NCBI RefSeq assembly: GCF_029227915.1
Contig: NC_079883.1
Span: forward strand, 20,274,001 to 20,338,000
Direction: 5' to 3'
DNA length: 64,000 nt
Source of the DNA: Hydractinia symbiolongicarpus
Taxonomy: Eukaryota; Cnidaria; Hydrozoa; Anthoathecata; Hydractiniidae
In this document: piece after piece, positions 1 to 11,881 of the stretch
Layout of the letters: the number at the start of each line of letters is the position of its first letter
How positions within the stretch are numbered: the stretch's first letter is position 1
Notes under the pieces: generated by a model
Seen by the model: the letters and a program-made list of their open reading frames with translations, nothing else
What the model was told of the DNA's origin: nothing
The model's database searches: none
Program-made: the position numbers and the translations under genes

Positions 1-205
1 TGTACCAACAGATATGTATATTTTATATATGTTGCAAGCAAAGGCAAATTTTCGAATCTCAATATCACTGCTTTTCCATGTGGGCATGGTTCACCTAAAC
101 CATTTCTAGCATTATCAAGCGAGGTTGGCGATTCATCCTGATCTCCGCAGAACAAGCATAGCGCGGGCGCAAATATGCACTCAAGGAGTCATGAACTAAG
201 CATTC
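1..205 (-). other. open reading stretch at window edge, possible exon
   Basis: On the minus strand a frame stays open from about 205 to the window start, with no ATG of its own. It contains a CxxC pair (LFCG) and a later CPHG. This could be an exon of a gene continuing outside the window or a transposon remnant, or simply chance. I recognise no family. Confidence 0.15.
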
Positions 206-340
206 CTGAGCGTTACATTTTTTTACGCTGGTTTTAAAAACTGGGTTTCTCCCAGTTAATAACTTTTAGAAATATTTATTTTTGTATGTCTCTTTATAAT
301 GTTAAAAAATGTTAACAAAAGTAAGGTGTATATCTAAATA

Positions 341-700
341 TCATGTTCTTGCAAATGACTGTCCTGTACAAAAACCTATGTACAGAGTTCTATGAAAACT
401 TTCAGGACTTTTCATGTGAGCGACTGGAAGAGTTATTGTCCGACTGCATGAGTGAACAACAGGAACACAAATCGTATAACCAACATCTTTCGAGAAACAG
501 TCATGGTTAAAATATGCTACGATTTTCAATTTTGTATGGTCAATAGGTTTATGTTTTTGTCCAGTTAGCCAAAACAACATATTCGGGGAGGTTAAATCTG
601 CTTCTTCAAACTCTTCTTCTCCAGCTTCTTCTTTCGCATCCTCAAGTCTACTATCTTCCAAAGAAACTGCAGCAGATACTGTTTTTTCTCTCCATTCCAT
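341..700 (-). CDS. HECT C-lobe-like fragment, single ORF of 119 aa
   Basis: The N-terminal third is acidic (runs of E and D around residues 19-35). The rest reads like the end of a HECT ubiquitin-ligase C-lobe: a FWLTG segment near residue 43, then SCSRTITLP near residue 84, which resembles the family pattern TCxxxLxLP around the catalytic Cys, then GQSF close to the stop. If so, Cys 85 or so would be the thioester position. A full HECT domain is about 350 aa, so this is only the C-terminal end: either a last exon or a transposon-carried HECT-like gene. It lies upstream of, and opposite to, the recognisable FANCL exons. The family call is from motif resemblance only. Confidence 0.35.
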   Translation of the reverse strand: MEWREKTVSAAVSLEDSRLEDAKEEAGEEEFEEADLTSPNMLFWLTGQKHKPIDHTKLKIVAYFNHDCFSKDVGYTICVPVVHSCSRTITLPVAHMKSPESFHRTLYIGFCTGQSFART

Positions 701-1133
701 TAACCAATCGTGATGTTAACCTTTCTTTCAGAATGCTTTTTGTTTTTTTTATTCCAAGCTACTTCTTTTTTAGTGTAGCCAGTCTACTGTTTGGCTTTTT
801 CCTTTCGACAGTTAGAGAATGATTGTAGATGGCCTATGTAGAACAGAGAAATGTATGTCAACATAATGATATGTATAGCTAGCACACTCATAGCTAGCAC
901 AATATTGTCTTTTCTTATTTATTTTTCTTATAGAAGAGGATAAATTATCAGACTGTGCAGACAAACACTATATATATAATAGCTATAGCTATATATATCC
1001 TTCCATAAAGAAGTTTCTTATTACTCACTTTGTTTGGAATTAACTGTGGTGGCAGATTCCCTTGTCATTTCATTGCAAGAAATATCTTTCAAATGATCAG
1101 CAGAAGGACTATTACTGTTTTTTCTCTAAACAG

Positions 1134-1214
1134 TTTCATTGTCCACTAAATCATCTAAACAGATTCAAATTTATGAGGCATTTGCGCACCAGCAGAACAT
1201 ATCCCATCAAAGTG
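1134..1214 (+). other. possible exon with strong splice signals
   Basis: An 81-nt interval is bounded by a pyrimidine-rich acceptor ending CTAAACAG and a consensus donor GTG|GTAAGT. Two of its three frames are open. It could be an earlier FANCL exon, since it lies about 540 bp before the first exon I can align, but I could not match its translation to FANCL. Confidence 0.2.
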
Positions 1215-1749
1215 GTAAGTCTGAGTCAAAAAGGTGGTCATAAAAAGTAAACAAAACGCACATCGAAAAACGCTATCATTTTGGGGATGCCATAATAGGG
1301 AGCCGTTTGGAACGTAAAGATTATGGCGAGCCGAAACCTCTAAATAAAGTTTTTAATTTGCCGTGGAAATTTTATTTAGCCGTAGAATTATTTATTTGCC
1401 GCGAAGTCTTTAATTTGCCGTGGAAAAATTTTAATTTGCCGTGACATTTGTGGGCCACCGTAACTTTGTTTTTACATCTTGCAAATATTTTTCCTTCCGT
1501 TGACATGTGCCAATTATAGAATTGGAGAGCAATCTCTTAGAACCCGTATTACGTTAATGACTTTGAAGGATGAAAGACAAAAATTGTGTAATAGTATTGG
1601 ACCATTCGCAAAAATAAATTCTCGCGAAATTTATTGAAACTATTCATTCACAAAATTAAATTCTTGCTAAATCAAAAGAAGAATCAAAAATTCTATTTTT
1701 CTATTAAGGTAAGGTAAATTTATGAAACGACAATTCGGTATGTTTTCAG

Positions 1750-2580
1750 GAGCAGTAAACAAACCATTTTGGAAAACTTAAAGAAAATGCTCTGTATCGA
1801 TTTACCATCGCGTTCTACTGTGAAAAAGGTGGTAAGAGTAGTAAATAATATTCTAAAAGTGCAGCAAAACAGCAATAAGACATGTTATTCCTATTGTTTT
1901 GCACCTCCAACATATAACTAATAATAAGCTTTCTTCTGGGCAAATAATATAACTTACCTGTTAGCTTTAATAACACATTTCTATGATGCTTTGTCACATG
2001 CAGTCTTGACAATAATATTCCATAGCATTAGTTAGACATGAAGTCATTTGTTTGATAATAACCCGTTGAACAGTTTTACAATTCCAATGCAGATGAAACT
2101 AAAACTGAGATTAAAATTACCGATTCTACAAAGAAAACATTTTTACGTAGAACTATTGACTTAACCAATTTCTTCTTTTTAAAGGATGTTAAAATGGCGT
2201 GTGGAATATGTTATTCATTTCGTTTGCTTAATGAAATACCTGAAAGAGCTTGCGATGATCGCAGATGTGAACAAATCTTTCACAAATCATGCTTAGTGGA
2301 GGTATCTTTGTATCAACTATCCACAGGTTTTGATTATACGTTCAAACATTTCTCAACATTTTGACTTAATTACACTTTTAGTGGCTTCGCAGTGTGCCGT
2401 GCAACAGGCAAAGTTTTAACGTGATATTTGGCGCATGCCCGTATTGTGATAAGGTTTGTTAATTGTTTCGTGTGACCATACATATTTTTTGGGTACATGT
2501 TATTGATACTGTCAGGTAACTTTTTATCACGTTTTTGTCTTTAGCTTCTTGCAGTACGACTTGATAATGCAAGAATGTGA
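1750..2580 (+). CDS. FANCL: FANCL, Fanconi anaemia E3 ubiquitin ligase, C-terminal exons
   Basis: FANCL is the RING-type E3 of the Fanconi anaemia core complex, which monoubiquitinates FANCD2/FANCI in interstrand-crosslink repair. Four consecutive exons are visible: 1750-1831, 2185-2301, 2382-2453 and 2545-2580 (stop TGA). The first encodes the segment before the RING (ILENLKK..., then IDLPSR), matching the end of the central (DRWD/URD) region. The second begins DVKMACGICYSFRL, and the third encodes WLRS...RQSFNVIFGACPYC. Together they give all eight ligands of the FANCL C4HC3 RING: CGIC, two Cys of the middle pair, His-x-x-x-Cys, and CPYC. The last exon adds a short tail ending DNARM. Exon borders follow GT-AG. 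The donor after GTG at 1831 (GTAAGA) is chosen over one 3 nt earlier because it keeps the alignment. Earlier exons were not found and probably lie upstream of the window. Confidence 0.9.
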
Positions 2581-4240
2581 CATATTGGATATTGTAATGC
2601 ATCTCCATAAAATCGAATGTGCGCTTGTGCTGTTTCAAGAACAAAAAAAATCACCAAAGCGGCAATACATTTGTACCTGATTATTAAAATGATTAAGCAG
2701 TACCGTACTTTATTTTTTAAATAAAACAGCTTGAAAAACAAAAAATCGTCTTTCTAAATTTGTTTTTGCTAACAAAAACGCTGTGCACGAATGCGCTACT
2801 TAGAATGGCAGTTGCAACTTTAATCGAGATCGTCAGTGGTCGCTACACCTGCTGCAAATAAAGTACTTGGCTAAATTAACCTTTTAGCCCGTCAAGTAGT
2901 TTGAATACTTTAAAGGAAGAATCTTTGCTGTAAGTTAACCTTGTTTCACGCTAATGTGTTGTCGAAATATTTTGGCTGGAAGCTTTCACAAATTTTGATA
3001 TTTAGGGATTTAATTGAATATATGTGTGTCGCGGACGCGGTTAGTAAAATTGACGGTTAATCTGCCAGTTTAAAAGTTGCGTAGCTCAGAATTGCGTAGC
3101 TCGAAAAACTTCAAGCCATCGGGCCTCTTGTTCTCCTTCTTTCAAACGCTTTTGTGGCATCCTCGTCCCCGGGGCTTGTTGCCTAATGGCCGCTAGCGCT
3201 TACTTGACGGCTAAACAAGTAATTTCGCTGCCCGCCTTGACGCTATATTACACGCATCGCCTTTTTTCTCGCCCACACGTCTCAAACAACTTTAAAATTT
3301 CTGTGCGTCATTTTACCCACAAACTTTGAATGTATAGCAAGCTATTACAATCACCATCACCATTGAGTAGAGCAAAATCTGATAAATAATATAAATTACA
3401 TTAAATTTGTTTTTTAATTTTGGTTTCGAACGCCTTAATACTGAAACCTTCGAATGTCTACTTGTTTCATTGAACTTGTTGAGAAGTTATTATATTCAAT
3501 CATCAAGTTTACAGGATTTGCGTCATGAAATTTCCAGAATTTTCCAGATTAATTATAAATTTATCCAGTTGAAAGTTTTCACATTAACATTACATAAATA
3601 AAAAAGGTTTTAATTTTAAAATTTCAAGATATTCAATGATTTGAGTTGCTAGCGGCGGAAATCTTCAAGCCCAAGCTTCTTGTTTACAACTTTAGAATCT
3701 CCAATAACTGATTAACCAATCAAATGTTTGAATTTATGTTTTAAAGACAAGAAATATTGGTGAATGAAATAAAGCCATCTGCCTTCATAAAAAAATGATT
3801 TGTTTTATTTTGAACAGGCTTTTGTATGTAAAAAAATATAAGATATAAAAATAGATGTGTTTGAAGAAAATATAAAATTTTTAGGCGTGGTAATAAACTT
3901 ATAAAAATTGTGGCGAAAACTATTCTGACAGGTAGGTTGGTACGTACGTTAGCCTTTCTTATTGGAGCTAGAATTTTCTTTAAAACACACAAGTCGCTTC
4001 TAGCTATACAGAAGTTTCATTCAGTCGCGGTGCTTAGTTTCACAGTGTTAAAATATCATCGACAAAGCTAAAGTTTCTTAGCTGGCTATAAGGTCTGTTC
4101 CCTCTAAAAACGTATTTGACCTGAACCCTACACATAACAATGACAAACCTTTGTAAAATATGTTTTGAACGGTCTTACGCTAAAGCATTTTAAGGTCATC
4201 TATAGCTTTACGCGCGTGTATAAACCTCTAAACTAGCAGC
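2581..4240. other. intergenic DNA, no gene seen
   Basis: This is AT-rich sequence after the FANCL stop. A short segment at about 3643-3683 (GCGGAAATCTTCAAGCCC) recurs near 41219, so it belongs to a dispersed repeat. Open frames here are short and show no recognisable protein. Confidence 0.5.
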
Positions 4241-4248
4241 AGTTTTAA

Positions 4249-4497
4249 GGTGGATTTCCACTCAAAAGTAAAACGGATTGAAACGGAACAAGAAAGATAT
4301 TTAAATTTGATTATGTATCTAATAATTATTCTTTTGATTTTTTATATTCTTTCCGTTCCTTGTCCGTAAGAAGAGTTGAAACGATTTTAACTTTAAATTT
4401 GGATCGGAACGGAAAATTTTATCAACCAATCAGATTCCAGAAATCACAATTATCCGTTCCGCTTCGTTGCAATTCGTTTTAAAGTGGAAATCCCCTG
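4249..4497. mobile_element. short inverted-repeat element (MITE-like)
   Basis: The left end (GGTGGATTTCCACT...) and the right end (...AGTGGAAATCCCC) are inverted copies of each other over about 40 bp, including AAACGGATTGAAACGGAAC on the left against its counterpart on the right. There is no coding capacity in about 250 bp. A target-site duplication is not clear, so superfamily is unassigned. Confidence 0.6.
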
Positions 4498-4887
4498 GCA
4501 TCAATAATAACCCCAAATTTACAGTTTTTATATTACCTACCTACTTGAAAAAAGAAAGTCATGTATATTAAAAAGAAAGTTACACACATCTGTTAATATG
4601 GTTAGTTTTATTGCATATAGAAACATACAAAACAAAGTTATAAAGCTTAGAATGAATATAATGGAAGCTATAAAAATAAATTTCATACAAAACGCAAATA
4701 GTAAACTACATCATATGCTAAAACAACAGAAATATATATATTATAATTTTACGAAGTTAAATTTTCTTTTTGTAAAATGTTTTATTAGTAAAGCAACGAT
4801 CTACTTTGTCGCTGTCTTTTACGGCAATTAGATGCTAAACGATGTTAAAGTACGTAACTTTGTCCAAAATGACACTATTTACTTTAA

Positions 4888-5636
4888 GGTGGTTACTACA
4901 GAAATAAACTATATCGCAAAGGACTGTCTTTTCTAAAGTTATCTGATAAGTATATCATAGTATGCGACAGTAAACCAAAATTAAGTCAAAATTTTATTCG
5001 ATTAGTTGCCATGGTTACTGGTGGCTAGGCAAAATATGACATTTCGACGCTCAACGACAAACCAAATAACAGAATAACGAGCAATCCTACAAGCGCCCTT
5101 TCGGTCGCGTATGTTTTGCAAGGATCATGTGTATGGATGGTAGCACCGATAATTCTGGAACTTGACCGATAATTCTGGAACTTGACTCGTCTTCTAAGGA
5201 CAAACGTCTTCCAATAAAAAGGCTAAAACAGGGCGAAGTCGTCAGTTTCTCAGTAGAATAACTTAAGAGCAGAATTTCGATTTGGTAAGCGGGAGGTACC
5301 AGCACACTACTACTAATACCAGCAGCGACAAAGAAATTGTAAAGTATGAGCTGTCATATATTGTCTTAGGAGGCCCTAAAGTATCATCTAGCAATTGAAA
5401 AGCATTAAATATCGACGGAGGGGCAAAAAAGCTGTCAAAAATGCGAAAATGGTTACTATGGGTGTTGCTATACAGTTATATTTGCGGTTGGTGAAAAAAG
5501 TCCCGGATTGCGTAATAAAAAACCGAAATTTGTCATAAGCACTACTTGCCAAGGCAATCTAAGATGAATTTGCTGTCTGAAAACGGGTGAAACAAAATTA
5601 TTGAAATTCGGCCATGTATTTCTATAGTAACCACCT
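4888..5636. mobile_element. non-autonomous DNA transposon with TTAA target duplication
   Basis: The ends GGTGGTTACTACAGAAAT and ATTTCTATAGTAACCACC form terminal inverted repeats with one mismatch over 18 bp. TTAA flanks both sides (4884-4887 and 5637-5640), as in piggyBac and Kolobok elements. The 749-bp interior contains a 20-bp direct duplication near 5143-5183 and no transposase. Confidence 0.75.
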
Positions 5637-5640
5637 TAAC

Positions 5641-6111
5641 ATTGCTTTTCACCCAGCCTTCAAAAGCATTTTTTTTGCTGATTTTCAGTTTCTATTCCTA
5701 AAATTTTACAATTTTTCAACATAAAAATCCAACGATATACGTAGCTAGTCATCGGTACAAAAAATCAAAAAAGAAATTCAAAATTACCTTCTGATTTTGG
5801 TTAACTGCAACAACACATGCAACAACTTTACTTTGATGTACAATTCGTAAAGTCTCCCTATTTTTTAAAAAAAATTTTTTTGGTTTAGACAGGAGATTTT
5901 TCTGGTGATCAACGTGTCCATTCATTGAGTCAAAAACTCAACAACCCTGCCACGTAAAAAAAACAATCCTTGAGACTCGGTTTGTAATGTTGAAGAGGTT
6001 AATTAATTAGCTTCGTTGTATTATCAGCTAAAGACTAAGCTTGGTGGCAGTTAGATATAGATATAGATATATTTAGCCGTTATATAAATGTTGCAGGTTT
6101 TAATTTCTGAT
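5641..6111. other. intergenic DNA
   Basis: AT-rich sequence with short T and A runs and a small AGATAT repeat at about 6054-6072. I see no gene. Confidence 0.4.
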
Positions 6112-6735
6112 TATCTGATGAGGCCCGTGGGAAAATCCAATTAGGAGGAAAACAATGGAAAAGAGACATCACTGGAATTTTATTGATGTCAGTAAGGACC
6201 CGTCAATACGCAAAAATTTTATTTTGGAATTTTATTTAGCCGTGTTTTCTATTGTGTAGGGCTTGAAACGTTAATCAAAATAATGTATCTGTTCAATGCA
6301 CTTTTGACAAACGGTTAAGGAGATATCAGGGTTTAAAAATTCTCCTAACGTCAGCAAAGCATTCTTTTTATAGAAATTTGATTTACAGTTACTTCCATTG
6401 TGTAGGGCTGAAAACGCTGATCAAAAAATGTATAGGATCATGTCCTTTTGACGAACGGTTGAAGAGAGATTAAGGTTTAAACATTTTTTGATGACGTCAT
6501 CAAACTGTTGGTTCCGAAACGGGTGCTGACTCAGCTTTAGGAAATTGCCCTAAAATGGTCTCAGGTGGTCTCTATTTACCCACGCAGGCTTTACTAATGA
6601 TAATTCAATTATCTACGTCAAACTCATGTATTAACAGAAACAAATAGTTAATTTGTCGGTAAACAAATATAAGACATAAAAACATCCGCCTTGCCCGAGT
6701 CACAGACAGACAATTTCTTCGTATTATTTTATAGA
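6112..6735 (-). mobile_element. Helitron-type non-autonomous element, degenerate 3' end
   Basis: On the minus strand this unit has the 5' terminus TCTATAAAATAATACG at 6735 and interior segments shared with the units at 18.6-22.4 kb and 43.7-47.1 kb. The 3' end at about 6112 keeps the subterminal hairpin but has lost the CTAG. Confidence 0.6.
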
Positions 6736-7480
6736 CTAGTCGATAAGGCCCGTGGAAAAATCCACTTAGGCTAAAATGAAATAACAAAGATCCATCATTT
6801 GAATTTTAATAACATCAGCAATAACCCATCGATGCACAAAGATCTTTTTCACAATTTTTCTTACCTGTTACCTGTATAGTGTTGAGCGTGAAACTCGAAT
6901 CGAATTGATGTATATGATGGCGTGGTTTTAATGAGCGGTTATGGAGATATAAACGTTTAAGAATTTTGCTGACGTCAGCGATGTCCTGTTGCCTCCATTG
7001 TGACATGATGTGCTTTTAAGGAACGGTTTAAGGGATACGGGATTTACCGGTTTTTGATGACGTCATTAACCTGTTTGTTCCAAAATGGGTGTGTTAACCC
7101 CGCTTTAGAAAATTGGTCCTAATTTAGTCTCAGGTAGTCTTTGGTTACCCACATAGGAGATGACGTCAGTTATTTCCAACCGTTTTCAAGTTATTTAGTT
7201 TAAACTTAAAAGCGCAATGCAACAGCTTCACTATTCTTAATGAAAATTGACGTTAGTCTAAATGCATTGACGTTGTCAAGTAACGTCTAGGCAACCCCTA
7301 AGGAGATGTAAAAGTTTTGCTGACGTCAGCAAAAACCCGCCAAAACACAAAAATAATTTTTTAAGATTTGTATTTTATCGTATAAATCTTGAAACGCTGA
7401 GCAAGAAAATATATAGGATCATGTATCTTTGACAAACAGTTGCAGAAATTACGTTACGAAAATTACGAGTTATGATTTCA
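6736..7480 (-). mobile_element. Helitron-type non-autonomous element abutting the previous unit
   Basis: Its 3' end CTAG (6736-6739), read on the minus strand, follows a GTGG/CCAC hairpin and is joined directly to the 5' end of the neighbouring unit. The interior carries TGACGTCA-type palindromes as in the other copies. The 5' border near 7480 is not sharp. Confidence 0.6.
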
Positions 7481-7533
7481 ATACATTAATAAATTATGCT
7501 ATTAAAATTTAAAGCGACCATATTATTAATGTA

Positions 7534-8200
7534 CTAGCCGGGTAAACCCGACATCGAAACGCCGGGGTAAGCCACAAGTCAAGGCATGAGCCGACAGTGA
7601 ACCCTCTGTGGGGCGCCTAATAACAGCCGTAAACTGCGTCACACGATCAGGTGGAGCGCTTTAGTACAGGTATGCAGTATGTTATAAATCAAGTAAAGCG
7701 CATACACCATTATAGTGTTGCTACTGAAATATATTTTTCAAAAAATAACTTTCCTGCAACAATAGCTAAAATAAAAACAGAGTTTACAAACCGTTGATAC
7801 TCCATCACCGCAAAACAATCAGTCAATATTATTTTATTTTGCAGAATAAGTTTTTGTGAAAGTTAAAAAAATGAATCGTGACACCGAGCTGAGCGCTTAG
7901 TACAGTTAAACAGTGTTGCACAGGCGTATAGGGATAACACACTTTTCATGCTAACACCGGGCTGAGCGGTTAGTCCTGGTAAACAGTATTGCACATTCGT
8001 ACAGCCGTGATTCCCGAGAAAGTTTAAAAATTAATTGTCAGTTTGCTGATCCCTTAGTAAAGGTAAACCGCTTGGACATGCGCATGTGCATAACAACCTT
8101 TTTGCAAAAAACAGTCTGTTGTTAACACTGGACTAACCGCTTAATACAGTTAAACAGAGTTGAACAGCTGTAATACCCTTTTCCAAAAAAACTTCATCAC
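7534..8200. repeat. ~80-bp imperfect tandem repeat beside a Helitron-like 3' end
   Basis: CTAG at 7534-7537, preceded on the minus strand by the hairpin CGGGTTTACCCG, looks like a second Helitron family's 3' end. Inside, a motif like GAGCGGTTAGTACAGGTAAAC recurs at about 7640, 7887, 7962, 8047 and 8127. The same repeat reappears at 33157-33400. No protein is encoded. Confidence 0.5.
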
Positions 8201-8713
8201 AACTTCGGTTACAATGAAACACAGGGAACAGCCTGTCTTTACCCCTCCAGCTAAAACAATTGCTCAGCCATTTTATGTGCAGAAAAAGTTTTCAGGAAAA
8301 TAATAAGAGATGTAGCTACCTAGCTAACAGCATTTAGCCTAAGAATTATTGCTTAAGAATATTGTTGTAGCCAAAATGCATTTTTATACTCTCACTTTTT
8401 TGCCAAATAGCTAGCTAAATGGCTACATTCACAACATAAAAACAAATTGGCTAGGATAAAGTGCTCTTATACCATACAGAATAGTAATAAGTAAGGCTGT
8501 AGATGGCTAGCTGGCCAGCAAAATCTTCGTTCTTAGCCAAAAATCCAAAACTCGTTCGTTTAAGATCCGTACGCAGCTAAAAAACGTGACAATATATTTA
8601 TCTTAACATTGCAAACAAAGAGAAAACAAATATTAAAAAAATATAAAGTTTTTAGAAGATAAAAAAGTCAAACAGACCTACAAACCTTCTACACACTGAA
8701 TACTTTCAAAATA

Positions 8714-8826
8714 AAAATGGCCTTCGTTCAATCAGCCGCGAAAGTCTTGGATTGTTTTTTTAAGAATCAAAATGGCCTTCGTTCATTCACCCGCGAAAAT
8801 CTTGGATTGTTTTTTTTTTAAGAATC
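8714..8826. repeat. 55-bp direct duplication
   Basis: Two adjacent copies (8714-8768 and 8769-8826) share ATGGCCTTCGTTCA and CTTGGATTGTTTTTT with a few substitutions. The region lies about 600 bp before the first recognised reticulon exon. The rest of 8200-9410 holds no recognisable gene. Confidence 0.7.
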
Positions 8827-9410
8827 AGGGGTCTATTAGATAATACTACCGGCGAGCGGTGAAAACAAAGTCGGCAAAAATATATCGCATTTGGTATTGG
8901 TGCGCATTTTAAAAATTTCAGACAGCGACGACTATTATTAAAGGGACTCCTTTGTTTGTAACTTTTACCAAAACTACAGCAGACGGTTTTTCTTTAAAAA
9001 AGGAAAGGAGATGGAGTGTTTCTGTTTGCTGAAACAATGTCATCATAAAGCAGCCTACAGCCGATAACCATATTATAACTATACCTCAATTACTTGTAAA
9101 GTTATATTTTTAATTAATTCATCTGAAATAGTGTTGAAAGAAATTCCACTTGCCAAATGTTGCAATAATCTCAGCCAATTTACTGTCACACTTGTGAAAA
9201 TTTAGGTAAGAAAATAATTTATTGCTTGGGAACTTTATAAGGGTATAGATTTATTATACACTATTCTCATATTTTGTTGATCTTAAAATTCAACCTCGTT
9301 CCCAGGGTCTTTATTTCGATTTTTAATATCCTATATCAAAATGCCAAAATGCCCTGGAATAAGGTTGCCTAAAATTATCGAATAATAAACCCTCTTTATT
9401 TCTTTATTAG

Positions 9411-10678
9411 CAAACGGGACAATTTATTACTTGACGCATCTTGCCATGAAATTCAGTGTGCAAAACTTGCTCTTATGGAGAAATCCTCGTGTCAGCGGAA
9501 TAATGTTGGGATCAGGATTACTCGTCCTACTGGCTCTGTCTTTTTACAATGTTTTGGTGGTCATAACCTGCCTGGCAATACCTCTTGTGGTCACCACGTT
9601 AAGTGTACGAGCGATGTATTCCGCAAAATGTGCTTTGCTAAAACAACAAGGCGAGAATCCATTTCAGTAAGTAAAGAACATATAAACATATTTTTTCTTC
9701 CTTAAACCTGTAAAAGCTAATCACATGATTCAAATATAAAACACCAAAAAATCAGTTCTTGTCCAAAAATAGCTCATCTCTTTTCCTTAATGTAAGTCTA
9801 AGGCCACTGTTGTTTGGCTGTTTTTTTTCAAAATTAACAGTTCCAAGCGACCCTGGTCATCTTGCAAGATTTTACAAAAAATGCTATGTACGTGAAGACG
9901 ATATCATAAGGTTCTAATTTTAGACACTGGCTTGACGAAGGATGGAGGATTGGGGATCAAAGAGTAAGAAAATTTTACCCGTGATAAGAATTTACTCATT
10001 TGTCTAAGTGTCAATTTTTTTGTCTTATAAATAATCTTTCTATAGATGGACTCGATCAACCGACGAATAGCAGATTTAACGAATACGATAGTTTTAGAAG
10101 TCAAACGAATTGTCTTAGTCGAAGATTTTGTTGATAGTTTAAAAGTAAGAATTATTTAAACACAAAATCTGATTGCTGCACTCAAAATAGTGCAGACGAA
10201 AACTTTTGATGCACCATGGAGGAGGGTGTTTAATAACCATGTGCGATAGGGCCTTTTTTTAATAATAGCCATATGCGATAGAGCTAAAGTTTTTTAATAA
10301 AAATATAATCATTTAAAAGTTACATTGCATTGATAAGCAGATATCCTGGAATTGTATTTCTTACTTACATTTAGAGTCTTCTCTTTCTTTACTTATGGTA
10401 TTACATAGGGAAAAATATCAGCGGATTGACTCTTCTGTTCCTCGGTATGTTTTTAGTTTCATTGCGTATAGGTAGAAATTTTAAACTGTTCTTTATTTTT
10501 TGCTTTTTTTATCCGAAGATTTGTAGCTGATCGTTTTCTTCTTTTAGGACTTGTAGGTTTATTTACGGTACCGAAAATATATGACATGTATAGAAAGGAA
10601 ATTGATGGAGCAATTAAACAGACGAGGTTAAAATATGAAGATTTCTATAGCAGGTATCGCTTTCAGATGTTTAAATGA
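9411..10678 (+). CDS. reticulon-family protein (reticulon homology domain)
   Basis: Reticulons shape tubular endoplasmic reticulum by inserting two hydrophobic hairpins into the membrane. Five exons join in frame: 9411-9666, 9924-9963, 10046-10144, 10375-10444 and 10548-10678 (TGA). The protein opens with SVQNLLLWRNPRVSG, the family signature at the start of the reticulon homology domain. It then has a long hydrophobic hairpin (residues about 18-58 from the ATG at 9446), a hydrophilic loop (ENPFQHWLDEGW..., then VKRIVLVEDFVDSLK), a second hydrophobic hairpin with NISGLTLLFLG and FTVPKIYDMY, and a short tail. All introns are GT-AG and 115-235 bp, apart from a 257-bp first one. From the ATG at 9446 the product is 186 aa, like short reticulons. 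A good acceptor just before 9411 suggests an upstream exon not identified here. The C-terminus lacks the usual dilysine ER-retrieval motif. Confidence 0.92.
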
Positions 10679-11554
10679 AGTAAACAAGAGAAAATGCTAC
10701 ATGGTTTCACATCAATTAAGAAAGCATTGCAGTTCCTTTGTCAGTTGTAATTAAAACTGTACAGACCCTATGTTCGAGGTTGTCAGGGAACTTTAAAACG
10801 CGCTATTAATAAGAAACAGACCAAACGGGCGTTTTCTTAGAGGGTCTGAAGCACATAGGTGTCCCTGAGGGTCAAGAAAAATTTTATTCCCTGGGTTTTA
10901 TGGTGACTTTGGTAGATATAAGCGTTTACTTACGCGTAGGCGTAACACAACAGTAACATTTTAGACATATCGCTTATAGGTATATGTTAATAACTTTAGT
11001 AAGTATAAATGCATAAAACTTTGCAAATTTACTTATTATACACTATACTTCAATTTAAGACACTTTTCTAGCAAAATAATTCAATATTTCTGTGTTGACG
11101 TCAGGAAAACGCCAAAATTTTGTTAAGAATAAAGGTAAATGCCTCTTTTAAATGTTACTCTTTCCACAAAATCTGATATATTACAGCTGATGTATTGAAA
11201 TTTCCAAAATATATCTAGATTTATTTAACCAAGTTTGTTCGAAGTTTTACAATCCAAACTTGAAGGGAACTTACAGCACATTGCTTAAAATCACCAAACG
11301 CAGAAATGAAGCCTTAACCATTGGATATTTAAATGTATTATTTGGAACTATTGAGCGTCTATTTTAAAAATCCTTGGGCGTCTAAAACATGACATATCTT
11401 CGTTTTGGGAAAGTATTAAAATCATGTCAGCATAATTTTCAAATCATTGTCACAAATTCACACACTTTTTACTATAAAGATATGTGTCAATAGATGTATG
11501 GCATAAAAATGTCAAAGACACGTTTCGTAGTGTTTAATCGTAAAAACTAAAGAC

Positions 11555-11881
11555 TTAAAAAAAATTAAAAAGACTGGCTAGACAATCGTCTCTGATGTTA
11601 CTAATTTTTGTCATCTCCATCACAATCATCTGGTTCATTAATTTTAACTGTCTCGTCTTTTCTTCGTTAGTTAAAATCGCTATTACGTCATCAAGAAACT
11701 CTTCTGTAGTCCATTTAATAGTTTCATTGTTGTTCCAACCATGGTTACTGATGCCCTGAAAATCAAGAATCTGCCATGCTTCATCGGTGAAAGAAAGAAG
11801 ACACGTAATCATTTTCAGTTGCTGCATGGAAATTCTCTTTATCCATATGTCAATTGAACTTAACTTGATGATTTGGAGCAT
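11555..11881 (-). CDS. hypothetical 108-aa ORF inside the inverted-repeat element
   Basis: The ORF contains an acidic/charged central part (WTTEEFLDDVIAILTNEEK) and ends in SLFNFF. It looks helical and hydrophilic but matches no family I know. It might be a remnant of the element's own protein or an isolated exon; there is no supporting splice context. Confidence 0.2.
   Translation of the reverse strand: MLQIIKLSSIDIWIKRISMQQLKMITCLLSFTDEAWQILDFQGISNHGWNNNETIKWTTEEFLDDVIAILTNEEKTRQLKLMNQMIVMEMTKISNIRDDCLASLFNFF

Noticed and set aside
1551-1640. Extra FANCL exon before 1750
   Set aside because: A short open frame exists but its translation lacks the conserved residues expected there.
7640-8200. 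tRNA-derived SINE suggested by GAGCGGTTAGT
   Set aside because: No convincing A and B box pair at proper spacing and no cloverleaf; described only as a tandem repeat.
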